DNA of 64,000 nucleotides from Curvularia sp. ZM96 (lineage: Eukaryota > Ascomycota > Dothideomycetes > Pleosporales > Pleosporaceae). Both the position numbers and the translations under genes were made by a program. The notes below the pieces were generated by a model. That model was given only the letters and a program-made list of their open reading frames with translations, was not told where the DNA came from and did no database searches. Location: contig JAJGBQ010000002.1 of assembly GCA_022457065.1 (NCBI GenBank), positions 868,001-932,000 of the forward strand, written 5' to 3'. Of this stretch, positions 1-10,289 are shown in pieces (positions within the stretch are counted from its first letter, which is position 1; every line of letters starts with the position of its first letter).

Positions 1-598
1 GTCTAGTGCTGTGATGGTTTCGTTCTGGTGTTTCCGTTTTCCGTCCCGTGCGGCACCCCACAGAATACGTGAAATTCTTTTCAATACAGTAGCAGGGATG
101 TGGATGCCATGCTAATCTAAGTTGCATGTAAGCGAGGTACAGTGACTTGTGCTTACTTGCAGGAAGTCAAAGAAAACGTCAGCACGAGAAATATAGACTT
201 AGTGCCCAGTTCGTTTACAGCACCATTCATGGGAAAGCACGAAAATCTTAGTTCGAGACACAGCTTTATTTCCTTACTTCCTTGGCGTCTCGCCTCGTTA
301 TTGATTGTAAAGTGCCTAAAATCCGGCGCAAGAGTGGGTAACGATGCTTTTTCGTAGCCTGCAGCTTGCAGGTACGATTGGTCCAGAGTGTCTTCCCTAG
401 CCGCTGACTGTCCACAATGATGATAAAACCCCAGCTCTTTCTCATCTCTCTATCTCTCCCTCTTTTCCCACTTCTCAAGAAACTTGTTGGTGGAAGTTGT
501 CGTCTCGACGTTGCCTCGCTGTCGCTACTCCGTTAGTGTATCGATATTAACACGTTGACTAAAAAGAACAAGAAGACAAAGAGCTATAATCGTGAAGA
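1..598. other. Intergenic, upstream of the GNAT-like gene
   Basis: No gene is supported here; the open frames are short and lack recognisable protein. A pyrimidine-rich tract (about 434-478) lies roughly 120-165 bp before the start codon at 599 and is the sort of CT-rich promoter element common in filamentous fungi. Confidence 0.5.
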
Positions 599-1492
599 AT
601 GACAGAATTCACAAACAACCGTGTACCTACGCAGTCGAACCCCTCGGCTTTGCCACCTCGCTATGAGATCCGCAAACTAAAACCTGTTCACCTTCCCTGG
701 GCTGCCGCTATCCTGGCACACAGCCACGGTTTTCACACCAACGTGTGGAATAAGATATGGCCTGCCGATCATGACACTGGTCGTTGGACAGTAGACATGG
801 CTCTCGCGGCGGAGTACCTTGTCCGGCATCAGATCGACTCTGGCCTCTCCTACGGCGTATTCGACACCGAATACGAATTCAAGACCGATGAGGCCAAAGC
901 CGTCGGTGGTGCCCTCCTCTGGACCTCCGACGAAACAGCCTCACACAGTGTAGAAAAGAGCCAAGGCAGGGAAGCAGAAGGCATGCGGCTACTGCAGCAA
1001 ATGGACTTCCCGCTCGTCAGCATAGTGCTAAGTTACGACGGCTACACGCCACTGAACGAGGAGAAAATGAAGCCCCTGCTCGCCGCATTCCCCGAATTTC
1101 CTATCCTCTATGGTGCGCTTGCGAAGCGAGATCAGAGAGATCCAGCGTCGTGGCAGCCAACGGGGCCGGGGCAGGTGCTCATGCGCAATGCGACGTCGAC
1201 ACGGCACGACTATGAACGCAAGGGTATCATGGCTGCGACGGCGAGGTGGCTGCAACGCGAAGCAGCGCTCATGGGTTACAGGGGCATACAGATTGAGGCC
1301 ATGGCTGATCCAGTAATCCACGTCTGGACAGATGGCGCGCAGAAGCCGTTTCGGGGTACAGTGATTAGCGAGTTTGAGTGTGAGACTCTTGAGGATGAGG
1401 AAGGACATAAGCCGTTTTGGCCGGCGAAGCAGAGAGTGGCGAAGTGTTGGGTAGACTTGACAACTACGGATACTAGTGATGCACAGCCTTGA
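599..1492 (+). CDS. GNAT-like acyltransferase, hypothetical (297 aa)
   Basis: Single-exon gene with an ATG at 599. The protein has no signal peptide or membrane segment. Residues about 205-245 contain a stretch resembling the acetyl-CoA binding motif A of the GNAT N-acetyltransferase fold (DYERKGIMAATARWL followed by a small/aromatic beta strand), with the R/Q-x-x-G-x-G/A pattern relaxed to RKGIMA. Proteins of this size and layout are widespread in Pleosporales as hypothetical acetyltransferase-like proteins; this is from family knowledge, not a search. The acceptor substrate is unknown. It converges on the kynureninase gene, and its promoter lacks the repeat found in the kynurenine group, so membership in that group is not supported. 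The coding call is strong; the function is tentative. Confidence 0.8.
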   Translation: MTEFTNNRVPTQSNPSALPPRYEIRKLKPVHLPWAAAILAHSHGFHTNVWNKIWPADHDTGRWTVDMALAAEYLVRHQIDSGLSYGVFDTEYEFKTDEAKAVGGALLWTSDETASHSVEKSQGREAEGMRLLQQMDFPLVSIVLSYDGYTPLNEEKMKPLLAAFPEFPILYGALAKRDQRDPASWQPTGPGQVLMRNATSTRHDYERKGIMAATARWLQREAALMGYRGIQIEAMADPVIHVWTDGAQKPFRGTVISEFECETLEDEEGHKPFWPAKQRVAKCWVDLTTTDTSDAQP

Positions 1493-2201
1493 GCGTGGAG
1501 AGAGAGGATGATAGAGTGGAGGAGGCAACGAGCATTTTCAAGCATCCAAGTTTGGATAATTGGCCACGCTCTACCTTAGTGTGCCCCGTGGGGTAACAAG
1601 TACTACGGTACATGATTTGGCTGTTAGGTTTCGTAGCCGAGAATTCGACCGTTCATCAATCATCAGTTACAAGCAAGCAATCAATCCGGTTCTCGCTGGA
1701 CATTGCAGTATCAAATGACCTTTTAAAGATGTCGCATCATTTGTGGCCATAGACATGCCCGCTAGAGATCGACAAATTTTCTAAAACATGAACAGTCGCA
1801 TTTTGGTATATGCGTTAAGCTTCTGCCATTCAATTTGGTGTAAGGCTTTGGATTTTATCGAGATTATCATGATAGTAAATATCCGATCTTGAAGCTCTGT
1901 ACGTATTGATCTTGCTGAACTTGTGCATCGAGTTTATTCTATAACATACCCGCTTGCGCGATTGCTCGTCAGATTATTGGCATTCATATGGCAGATCAAA
2001 CTTCCTTGATGTCAATACATTGAAACGATACGTCGTGACATCAGTTAAGATGTTCTCACATAGCATCTTCACATAGTGTTCATTTATTTCGAGTTAACAT
2101 TCAATGACTGTTTGTAGTAAGAAAAGGTTTGATCAAATCTCTGTCTAAATCTCCTATCGTTATCATAAATCGCTCAAACTAAAACAAAAAAGTACATGAC
2201 T
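1493..2201. other. Convergent intergenic region
   Basis: AT-rich spacer between the 3' ends of the GNAT-like gene (+) and kynureninase (-). It presumably holds both 3' UTRs. I see no open frame, repeat or RNA gene in it. Confidence 0.5.
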
Positions 2202-3674
2202 CTAAAGTCTTGCCTCTACTGTCGCTACCCCTTGCGACTGACTCTGCTCCTTTCCCTTCGTCCTCAGCGCCTCTTCGAAGATCTGCATAAACCTCCAAAC
2301 ATCGCCAAACGTATTGTACAAGGGCACAGGCGCAACCCGGATGATACCCGGTTTCCTCTTATCGCACACGACACCGTTCTCTACCAGCCTTGCACTAGCC
2401 TCGTCAAACATATCTTCGGGCAGCAGAACGCTAAGTTGTGCGCCACGGAAACGCGGGTCCATAGGAGTGATGATCTCGAAAGGGAAAGCGCCGTCTTTGA
2501 TGTTTCGCGCGGCGATCTGAGAGAGGAGATGTTCAGCGTAAGCGGTGAGCAGTAGTGACCTCGAGCGCAAGTCCGTCATAGAGGTCTTTTCAAAGACGCT
2601 AAGTGCACCAGACAAACAAGTGAGGTCGACAATCGAAGGGTTTGAGCACTGGAAGCCTTGCGCGCCAGGCGTAGGCACAAATCGGTTATCCATCTGGAAG
2701 CGGGAGGACTTGTCGTGGCCGTACCAGCCCTTGAGACCCTTGTAGTGATCGTTGTTGCCATGCTTTTCGTGTATGAAGGCACCTGCAATAGCACCAGCTC
2801 CTGCGTTCATGTACTTATACGTACACCAACAGGCAAAGTCGACGTCCCAGTCATGTAGCTTGAGTTCGACATTGCCAGCAGCGTGCGCCAGGTCCCAACC
2901 AATCGTAATGTTGTGTTTTCGTGCATGTGCAGTAATAGTGGGAATGTCAAGAAGTTGACCACTGTAGTATTGGATGCCAGGCAGCATTATGAGGGCAAGC
3001 TCCTCAGCGTTCTCGTCAATGAGCTTGAGAATGTTTTGTGTAGTCATGCTGTAGCCATCGTCTGGCTGTACTAGCACCATCGACTGCTTTGGGTCCAGTC
3101 TATGCCATTCGATTTGGGACTCAATCGCATACCAGTCGCTGGGGAAAGGCCGCCATTCGCACATGATTTTGTGCTTCGTCCCAGTCGGCTTGTAGAAAGC
3201 CGCCATCATCAGGTGCAAGTTGATGGTCAATGTGTTCATTGCAACAATCTCCGAAGGTGACGCTCCAACGATGCCAGCCATTTTTCTTGAACACTCAGCA
3301 GCCATGTCTTGATAAGGAGTGATCGGCGAGTCTTCGAGGGCAGTGAAATGGCCGCCCACGGCTATAGACCCCCATGTTTTGAGGTACGCGTTCAAATGCT
3401 CTCCGACAGCTTTCGGCTGGAGGCCCAACGAGTTGCCGCAGAAGTATATGGCCTCATCGTCCGCGCTCGTCGCTGGGTTTGCCGTTTGCGCGTCATCTTT
3501 GAGAGTTTTCCGCTTGAGCTGCGCTTTGCTGGGAACAATAAACTCTGGACGGAATGTATGTGGTATTTCGGTACTTTCGTCGAGTGTTCGGGCAAAGTCC
3601 AATGACTCGGCGTTTGTGGGCCACTGTGGCTTTTGTCCTTGGCGGAGTTGCTTGATCGCACTGGAAACGTCCAT
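2202..3674 (-). CDS. BNA5: Kynureninase
   Basis: Hydrolyses kynurenine to anthranilate plus alanine, and 3-hydroxykynurenine to 3-hydroxyanthranilate, using pyridoxal phosphate; a cytosolic step of tryptophan breakdown and de novo NAD synthesis. The gene is one exon of 490 aa, the usual length. The frame runs 11 codons upstream, but the ATG at 3674 (MDVSS) gives the family-like N terminus. Visible signatures are YFCGNSLGLQP near residue 78, the PLP-phosphate and ring-binding block with DLAHAAGN (Asp261, His264), and the Schiff-base lysine in CTYKYMNAG (Lys287). It is divergent from indoleamine 2,3-dioxygenase across 408 bp, so the enzymes for the start and for kynurenine cleavage are paired. 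Arylformamidase and kynurenine monooxygenase are not in the window. Shared control by the nearby Zn(II)2Cys6 gene is inferred. Confidence 0.97.
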   Translation of the reverse strand: MDVSSAIKQLRQGQKPQWPTNAESLDFARTLDESTEIPHTFRPEFIVPSKAQLKRKTLKDDAQTANPATSADDEAIYFCGNSLGLQPKAVGEHLNAYLKTWGSIAVGGHFTALEDSPITPYQDMAAECSRKMAGIVGASPSEIVAMNTLTINLHLMMAAFYKPTGTKHKIMCEWRPFPSDWYAIESQIEWHRLDPKQSMVLVQPDDGYSMTTQNILKLIDENAEELALIMLPGIQYYSGQLLDIPTITAHARKHNITIGWDLAHAAGNVELKLHDWDVDFACWCTYKYMNAGAGAIAGAFIHEKHGNNDHYKGLKGWYGHDKSSRFQMDNRFVPTPGAQGFQCSNPSIVDLTCLSGALSVFEKTSMTDLRSRSLLLTAYAEHLLSQIAARNIKDGAFPFEIITPMDPRFRGAQLSVLLPEDMFDEASARLVENGVVCDKRKPGIIRVAPVPLYNTFGDVWRFMQIFEEALRTKGKEQSQSQGVATVEARL

Positions 3675-4082
3675 GATGATTGATCGAGATGACGATGTGT
3701 AATACAAACTCTTGCTGACGATTGACTGAACTGCTTGTAGAATTTGAATGAGAAACAGACGTCTAAATATATGCTCGGCAATTTCACTTACGTCTTACAA
3801 TACCTGGCACAAGAACCGGCATGTACTATGCACTAGTCTCCCACCTTCTTGTTTAGGCTATCCGACGATCTCCCGTCGCGCTTCCGTCGTGCTTCCGTCG
3901 AGCTTCCGTCCACCATCCGATCCGTCACGTCTAGACCTTTCGCAATCGTGATACCTGTTTGACTTAGCAAAGTGGGCCACGATGGCTTTTATGGCTTTAT
4001 GATAAATGCGGTCTTCGCCGCTCTTTAAGTAGATCCATAGCTCATAATCTAGAAAACATTAGTGCAATTCGTTCTGTTCATA
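3675..4082. promoter_or_regulatory. Divergent promoter of kynureninase and IDO
   Basis: This 408-bp interval separates the two start codons, so it must hold both promoters. Its centre carries the tandem 11-bp repeats annotated at 3873-3910. The right half is AT-rich (for example the stretch around 4000-4060), consistent with a core promoter for the dioxygenase. I do not see a clean TATA box. Confidence 0.75.
3873..3910 (+). repeat. Three tandem 11-bp CCGTCGNGCTT repeats (candidate operator)
   Basis: Units lie at 3873-3883 (CCGTCGCGCTT), 3884-3894 (CCGTCGTGCTT) and 3895-3905 (CCGTCGAGCTT), followed by a partial CCGTC. Only the seventh base varies. The CCG triplets are thus spaced every 11 bp, about one helical turn. 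The cluster sits 199 bp from the kynureninase ATG and 173 bp from the dioxygenase ATG. CCG/CGG triplets are the half-sites of Zn(II)2Cys6 regulators, and the 10-mer GAGCTTCCGT at 3900-3909 recurs in the promoter of the neighbouring regulator gene. Binding is an inference. Confidence 0.65.
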
Positions 4083-5398
4083 ATGAGTCCTCACAAAATT
4101 CTTACCCTTCCCTCTGTTTCTGCGCTACCAGAATATGGCATTTCCAAAAATGGGTTTCTCCCAGCTGAGCCCCCATTGTCTCAATTACCCCAGGCCTACT
4201 ATCGCCCCTGGGAACAGATCATAGACAAGCTTCCTCTCCTCATCGAAACACAGCAGATACGGCAATGGGTTGATGAGTTGCCTGTGCTCGATACATCATA
4301 TCTACGCGATGAGGCAGAATGGCAAAGAGCTCATTCAATGCTAGCTGTCATCGCCCAAGGATACATTTGGACAGGACCTGAGCCATCAGAAGTAAGCGGA
4401 ACAGCTTATCCGAATGTGATGACGAACAGCACTGACTAAGAACACAGCGATTACCGCCTGCAATCACTGTTCCTTTCCTTCAGACGGCTGCATACCTTGA
4501 GGTACACCCTGTCGCCACATATGCCTCGCTGAACCTATGGAACTGGAGGCCATTGTTCGATGACGCCGATCTGACCCAACCGGAGAATATGGTTTCTTTG
4601 CACACAGCTACTGGCAGCGATGACGAATCATGGTTCTTTATTATCTCGAATGCTATGGAGGCAAGGGCTGGTCCGCTCATCGAGACCATGCTCGGCGCTA
4701 TTGACGCAGTCGAGAGGGACGACGCTGCGACAGTTGTAAATGCTCTGAAATACTTTGAAAAAGGCATGGAGAGCATTGGAAGACTTTTGGAACGTATGGA
4801 TGAACGATGCGATCCCCAGATGTTCTATCACACCATTCGACCATTTTTGGCTGGTAGCATGAACATGACAGCTGCCGGTCTGCCAAACGGTGTATTCTAT
4901 GACGAAGGCAATGGCAAAGGCACATGGCGAGCGTACCGGGGTGGCTCCAATGGTCAATCATCCTTGTTGCAGTTTTTTGACGCAGTGCTCTCTGTGGACC
5001 ATTCGAGAAGCGGTGGCTTTCACACAGAGATGCGCGGATACATGCCCGGACCCCATGCTAGATTTTTGGACGATGTTGAATCCATTGCAAACATCCGCAG
5101 CTATGTCAACGACCACCAAGACAACGCTGTCCTTCTTTCGGCCTTCAACGGAGCAATCGCAGCCCTCAGTGGCTTCCGCGATAAACACATTGCTCTCGTT
5201 ACAAGGTACATCATCATACCAAGCCGCATGGCGAAGCCTGTAGGTCATATCAAGAGGGTGGATATAGCTTCTGCTTCTACGAAGATGGCCTCGGAGAAGC
5301 CAAAGACGCAGGAGCTAGTTGGTACTGGAGGCACCAAGCTGATTCCGTTCCTCCGGACATCAAGAGATGAAACCAACGAAACGAAGGTCACACATTAA
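4083..5398 (+). CDS. BNA2: Indoleamine 2,3-dioxygenase
   Basis: Heme enzyme that opens the indole ring of tryptophan to N-formylkynurenine, the first step of the kynurenine pathway. Exons 4083-4391 and 4448-5398 are joined over a 56-bp GTAAGC/CAG intron and give 419 aa, normal for fungal IDOs. The N terminus carries the family pattern (SVSALPEYGISKNGFLP). In the C-terminal half, LSGFRDKHIALVTRYIIIP holds the proximal heme ligand (His350), and the conserved VGTGGTKLIPFLRTSRDET block lies just before the end. It is head-to-head with kynureninase and tail-to-tail with a Zn(II)2Cys6 gene only 58 bp away. Fungi often carry several IDO paralogues, so this may be an inducible rather than the housekeeping copy; the sequence alone does not decide. 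Confidence 0.97.
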
Positions 5399-5456
5399 GC
5401 CTCGAATGCGAAGAGCATTTTGAACCTTCTGATGACAAACAAGGGCTGCCATTAGT

Positions 5457-7866
5457 CTATGGGAAGAATCCGTTGGCCATCTGTTGGTCACGGATAGGAA
5501 AGAGCGGTATGTCAGCCACAGATGCACCATCGAGATTATGAGTGCCTGGCTGAAGAAAATCCTGAAGACCTTGATCGTTCTCGCTTGGCCAAGGCAGAGC
5601 GAAGAAGTCGGCATCGTAGATAGTCCAATCAAGCGGCGCTTGCGCTGGGAGATTCTGTCGAGTAGTTTCCGTAGAGGCTAGCAACGCGGGCTCCGGTCGT
5701 GGCTGATGACCATCCGCTGGACGTGCTTGAGGGGTCGGCTCAGATGGTAGTAGACCAAATAATTCAGAGGAAGCTTGCTTCCGCTTTCGGCGCAGATGGA
5801 GTTCCCTCTTCTTTGCATGTGCTGTTGTGATTTTGAGCAGAGACTGAGCAGCATGTGAGTATTGACGAGCATGATGGTCAACTTGACCAAAGTATTCCAT
5901 GCAGGCAATGCCTTCTTTGCAGGTATCCTCCAAGAGAAGCCCAGAGTTTCCCAGAATACCGACAGCTAACACGAGTGTAGCAGTAAAGAGCCAGGATCTA
6001 GGACCAATCAGCAGACATTAATTCTGGAGTATAGTCCAACTTACACTACCAATGGCATCCTGCGAGGCAGCTGATCTGTACTGATCAAACTATGCAGCGT
6101 ATCAACTAACACTGAAGCAGCATCAATTGCGGCGTCTGCGTATTTGCGTTTCTCTTGATGATCGGCGGGTGTGCCTCCACTCTTGAGCGAAGCGCCCATG
6201 TACTCGTAGAGCTCGTATATTAGGAATGGCCGTGTAAGTAACATGATGCCATAGTAATAGGAGCACAGAGTAGAACAAGCGCCGATTGTTGCCTCACCAG
6301 AGGGACGTCTGGCTACAACTTCAGATAGACTGCTGAGCCATTTGGATGCCCAACTCTTCAATTGCTTCGACACGTAATCAGCAATCCGTAAAGAAATCCG
6401 CTTGCGCGAATACACCTCAACCACGACACGTTCGATTATCATGAAGATTTGCACGCTCGCATCCAGTACATGGGCATTGAAGTCTTCCTGCATGTCCTCG
6501 AAAGCCGTGTATTTGACAGTGCAGTCAACATCGGAAGTGGAAGGAGGTCTACCTAAAACGTTGCTGCATTGCCGCACAGCATTGGTCAGCGTGTGATACT
6601 CGGGAAGGGTCATTGAAGGGTCACTATTTTGGAATACGTAATGTAATGAGACATTGAACATACCTGGGTCGCATTAGCAGATTACTCAAGACTTCGTTAC
6701 GGGCATCTACTAAGAGAACTCATATCGTGAAAACTTACCTGATGAGTTGATCAACAACGCGTAAACTCTTCCATATGCGATCCCGGACCAATCTGATATT
6801 CTGGCCAAAAGATGCGTTGACTTCGGTTCTGTGGAGACCGATTGCATAGGCAGTTCGTGCAGCCAAAGCTAATCATCATCAGCCGGTGATCTGGAACTAG
6901 TCACAAATGCTGCCGCTTACAAAAGTACAAATACGCGCCGTTTGGCTGAGAAGCGCGGAGCATAAAGACAGCCACTAACGTGAAGCCCTGTACCGTCGAC
7001 ACATTCATATTACTGCACAAGAACTTCTGGAGAATGTTGAGTGCGTGCTTAAACCAGGCCTCTGCCTTGTCTTCGAACTTGTCTTGAGCACCAATGGCAA
7101 GCACCAGATAGAAAACAGCAGCGGCGGCATCGTCGGGACTGGAGTTCTGATTGCTCGCCCAATGTTTCAACTCGGGCAATAGGTCCTCGCGTTGGAATAG
7201 TTGCACAAGACCACTGCTAGCTAGAACGTATTCCGAGACTAGAACATCCACCTGATGGAGCTCCACGGATGGACACTGTTGTTGGTCGGCTAATGCAGGA
7301 CGCGTAATTTCGATGATGGGATCCCTCGCGGCCTGCACCGGGACTCCCGAATCCACCTCGGATGTAATGAGATGTTTGACCGTTTGCAGAAAGGACAGTG
7401 GGGCGCAATCGCCAATGAAGATGAGCTTGCCTTGTGCATCACGAAGGATACGACCTTCCAGAGGTACTACAGTGTCAGCTTGTTGGTCATCTCTACTCAG
7501 TGTAGGCGACAATGATGTCCCAGTTTGAGCGTTGTCATGCCGGTATCGTGGTCCTTGAGGAGTGTTTGTTCGGACGTTGTTGTCTCGGTTCTCTGTGTGG
7601 CCTGCTGAGTGAAGACGACGAAAAGGAGAACCCCCAGTAGGAACACCTGGATTAGGAGAGCCTCCAGCAGACCGAACTTGATTTTGCTTGGACGGGCTAC
7701 TGAAGGCACATGTAGCGGCGTGGTTCTTCCGTATACAGTATTCGCATGGTAATTCGCCGTTGCATTTCACTTTTCTTTTTCTGCATAGATCGCATGCTGC
7801 TATGACGCGATCAATACGACGTCGTTTGTCAGATGGCGCTGCCAGCTGATCTGTTAGTGCAGACAT
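5457..7866 (-). CDS. Zn(II)2Cys6 transcription factor of the kynurenine group
   Basis: Model: exons 7866-6921, 6868-6739, 6563-6045 and 5997-5457, 711 aa. Near the N terminus Cys25, 28, 35, 41, 44 and 53 form the CX2CX6CX5CX2CX8C binuclear zinc cluster, preceded by a basic KRRR stretch. The middle region is a fungal-specific transcription factor domain: YLYFSLAARTAYAIGLHR spans junction 1, and LISNVLGRPPSTSD spans junction 2, matching the familiar 'LLSxxLGRPPxIS' motif. Intron 2 (6738-6564, 175 bp) is unusually long and contains CAG directly followed by GTATGT at 6666-6658; an alternative acceptor at 6624 would add 20 aa in frame. The gene is convergent with the dioxygenase, 58 bp apart, and its promoter shares a 10-mer with the kynureninase/IDO promoter, so a role as pathway regulator is a reasonable inference. 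The effector is unknown. Confidence 0.9.
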
Positions 7867-9375
7867 TTCAAGCTTGCAGCAGCTGAGGCGCGATCGTGGA
7901 CAGTCGGGGACGGAATGCGGTCGACGGAGCTTCCGTGGTGTTGAGACGGGCGTCCGACGCGCCGGACCCTAAGTAGCTTCGGCTTGCGACTGTTATTGGT
8001 GGGCTTGGCATATCTTCAGCCGAAGGTGCGTCATTGGGCCCTTCCGGATATCGGCAGAAGACGGTAAATCGCTCATCGATGTCTTGCAGACTATATTCTG
8101 TTTTCGGATCTCGTATTACCTAAAGAATGTAGAATGAATAGACAAGCCGAAGGAACCAAATGATTCTAGCGCGCCTGAGGTATAACCCCTTTTCAATTCC
8201 AACACTAATATGCACTGTTCCCCTGTCACGATAAAAGTACCTGATTAAGTTCCTTGGAGAAATTCGTGGTAGTTACTAGATATATCACCATATAGCCATG
8301 TTTTCACACCCCTCAGTGATATACATATAGTGATATAGTATAGAAAAGACGCTAAGCTAATTACGTTCGATTGAATATCACACGAATGCGCCAATGTCAT
8401 ACAATGCGATGACGTTTCTTAATTGAAGTGTTACTAGACGATCCTATATAGAGATACTCACCGGATATGATACCTCTACTCTCGTGGCCTCAATACATGG
8501 GCTGGAAATGTTACTATCAAGCTCGCCAATGAGAAGCAAAGGTGTAGAATAATTGAGTAAAACCTGGCCTTATTTTGCACTTCAGTCAACTAAATTAGCG
8601 CTCCTTCAATTTGGTACATCTTGCCGTCAACGGTACAGACGAATATGAGCTGGGCATCTTGTTTACTTTGTAAGAGGGCTAATGGAACTTGTTACGTAGT
8701 CTGACTATTCAAGGCTCATGGTCTCTGCCTCTTCGAACTTGCCCACTGCCACAGGTGACTGAATCAATCACAAAAAACAATCATGTCCACTTTCGAAGAT
8801 GGAGTAGTGCTATTGGTTCCTCTGTCAAGAATTATATATTTGTTGCACAACGCATTCTTGGCTTACGTACTCACGATTGACATGATGACGACTATTGAGG
8901 AATTCTACAAGACAAATGGGGCAATTTCCAGATGTACACGACACATATTCATACCGTACTCTTACCATACCCTCATAACATCAAATTAATTAGTGTCTAA
9001 GGCACGCATATCCAACTACTCCCACTTCAGTCCAAGTATGTAAGCAAAGCGGGGCAAATCAAGCACCCCTGTCGAGCGCGTCGATCGTCTCCTAATCGGC
9101 GCGCTATGACGTACCTTGGTTGTGCAACACGCCATGCAACAGCAGCCATGACCAAGAATACGCAATGTTGGAAACGCATAACAGGGTAAAAGGGAGGGAG
9201 AAGGGTGTGGGAAGTACTTGACGTGTGATTTCATATTCAGCCGCATTCTTTACTCTCCTCACGTTCTCTCAATCTTCCTTCAAACAATCTATTCAACCCT
9301 GGTAAACACTCCAGTCGCAAAGACGAAATCGATATCAAGCCATCTCTCTCGCAAACGTCGAAAGAGAAATCAGCA
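7867..9375. other. Intergenic, AT-rich
   Basis: Upstream space of the regulator gene (-) and the small gene at 9376 (+). Apart from the palindromes at 7925-7967, it holds an AT-rich stretch (about 8090-8700) with a short direct repeat, AGTGATATA, twice near 8315-8340. Open frames here are under 75 codons and look like chance. Confidence 0.5.
7925..7967. promoter_or_regulatory. Two CGG/CCG palindromes upstream of the regulator
   Basis: CGGAGCTTCCG at 7925-7935 is an inverted CGG-N5-CCG repeat centred about 64 bp upstream of the regulator's ATG (7866). A second dyad, GTCCG-N6-CGGAC, occupies 7952-7967. Inverted CGG triplets with a fixed spacer are the classical targets of Zn(II)2Cys6 dimers. 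The first palindrome contains GAGCTTCCGT (7927-7936), identical to 3900-3909 in the kynureninase/IDO promoter. Autoregulation is inferred; the elements could also fall in the 5' UTR. Confidence 0.55.
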
Positions 9376-9871
9376 ATGTCTTCCACCCACCTCCCCCTCC
9401 TCTTCACCATTCCCCCTTCCAGCCGCCATGAATTCCTCCTCATCGACACGAGCGCAAAAATCTCTCTTAAAGCGCTAAACAAACAAATCACCTCGCTCAT
9501 CGCTCAGAGTCCAAACTGCACCGAATGTATGTTTTCCCCCGAACGCTTCATCCTCTTTCCCCCCCTTTTTGCCTATTAATCATCTCATACCTCTACCTGC
9601 CTTTCATACCCACAATATATTTCCCGTTTAAAAGAACAACAACAAAGAACCAAACTAACCCCACCAAGTCATGGCCCAGCACAAGTCCAAAGACGGCCCG
9701 GCCGAGCAGATTCAAGAATTCAAGATACACTGGGATATGAAGAACCGCGACGCCAAGTTGTGGCCTGAGTATACAATTGTGAATGACGAGAATATTGGCG
9801 CTATTATCGAGGTGCTGCGGGGTAATCCCACCATGGGTGTTTTGGAGATTAAGCTGGGTAAGGATGAGTGA
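9376..9871 (+). CDS. Small conserved-looking protein of unknown function (117 aa)
   Basis: Exons 9376-9526 and 9669-9871 are joined by a 142-bp intron (GTATGT donor, branch-like CTAAC, CCAAG acceptor). The split codon (T+TC) restores one frame through NCTEFMAQHKSKDG. The product is soluble and has no signal peptide. The first 48 residues read like a small beta-rich domain (PSSRHEFLLIDTSAKISLK); the second half, from EFKIHWDMKNRDAKLW to VLEIKLGKDE, alternates strand-like and acidic segments. I do not recognise the family. The coding call rests on the clean splice and the preserved frame. The second exon starts with an in-frame ATG (9671), so a shorter 66-aa product is conceivable. Confidence 0.7.
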
Positions 9872-10289
9872 GAGTAGAGAGAAAGAAGAAGAGGAGAAAA
9901 AAAGTAATGTGTTGTTTTTCGCAAGTAATGAATTCATATAGTAGTTCAAACTTCTCAAAACTCTGTCCATTGCATTGATGTGTTTTATGCACTACTCTCA
10001 TACAAAAAACGTCATCCCTGTTTGTTGAATTCCCAGCATCAACATGATGTATTTGGTAGCACCCTACATACGATACATAGAAAAAGAGAAGACTCCATCG
10101 TGATAGAGCCGTGTAGTTACAATAAGGAAAGAAAGTCGACGCACTAGTTCCTCCAGCGCGTCGCGCAAACCAAGTGGAGGGTATCCGTGTCGCGAGCAAA
10201 AGATCCAAACATGATCCCGAAAGAAAAACGCCGATTCCTAATGCCATGATGGCTGTCCCAATACGCCAGAGTTGTTGTGTGGAAAAAAG
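9872..10289. other. Convergent intergenic region
   Basis: Spacer between the 3' ends of the 117-aa gene (+) and the PHD-protein gene (-), with A-rich tracts just after 9871. A 132-codon minus frame crosses it but has no recognisable features and is not called. Confidence 0.5.

Noticed and set aside
599..1492. GNAT-like gene as a fourth member of the kynurenine module
   Set aside because: Convergent orientation, and no copy of the shared repeat or 10-mer in its promoter; proximity alone is not enough.
6041..6661. Starting the regulator's third exon at 6661 (MFNVSLHYV...)
   Set aside because: Joining the CAG at 6664 to exon 2 is out of phase and meets a stop; the fungal TF domain motif requires NVLGRPP to follow LIS directly.
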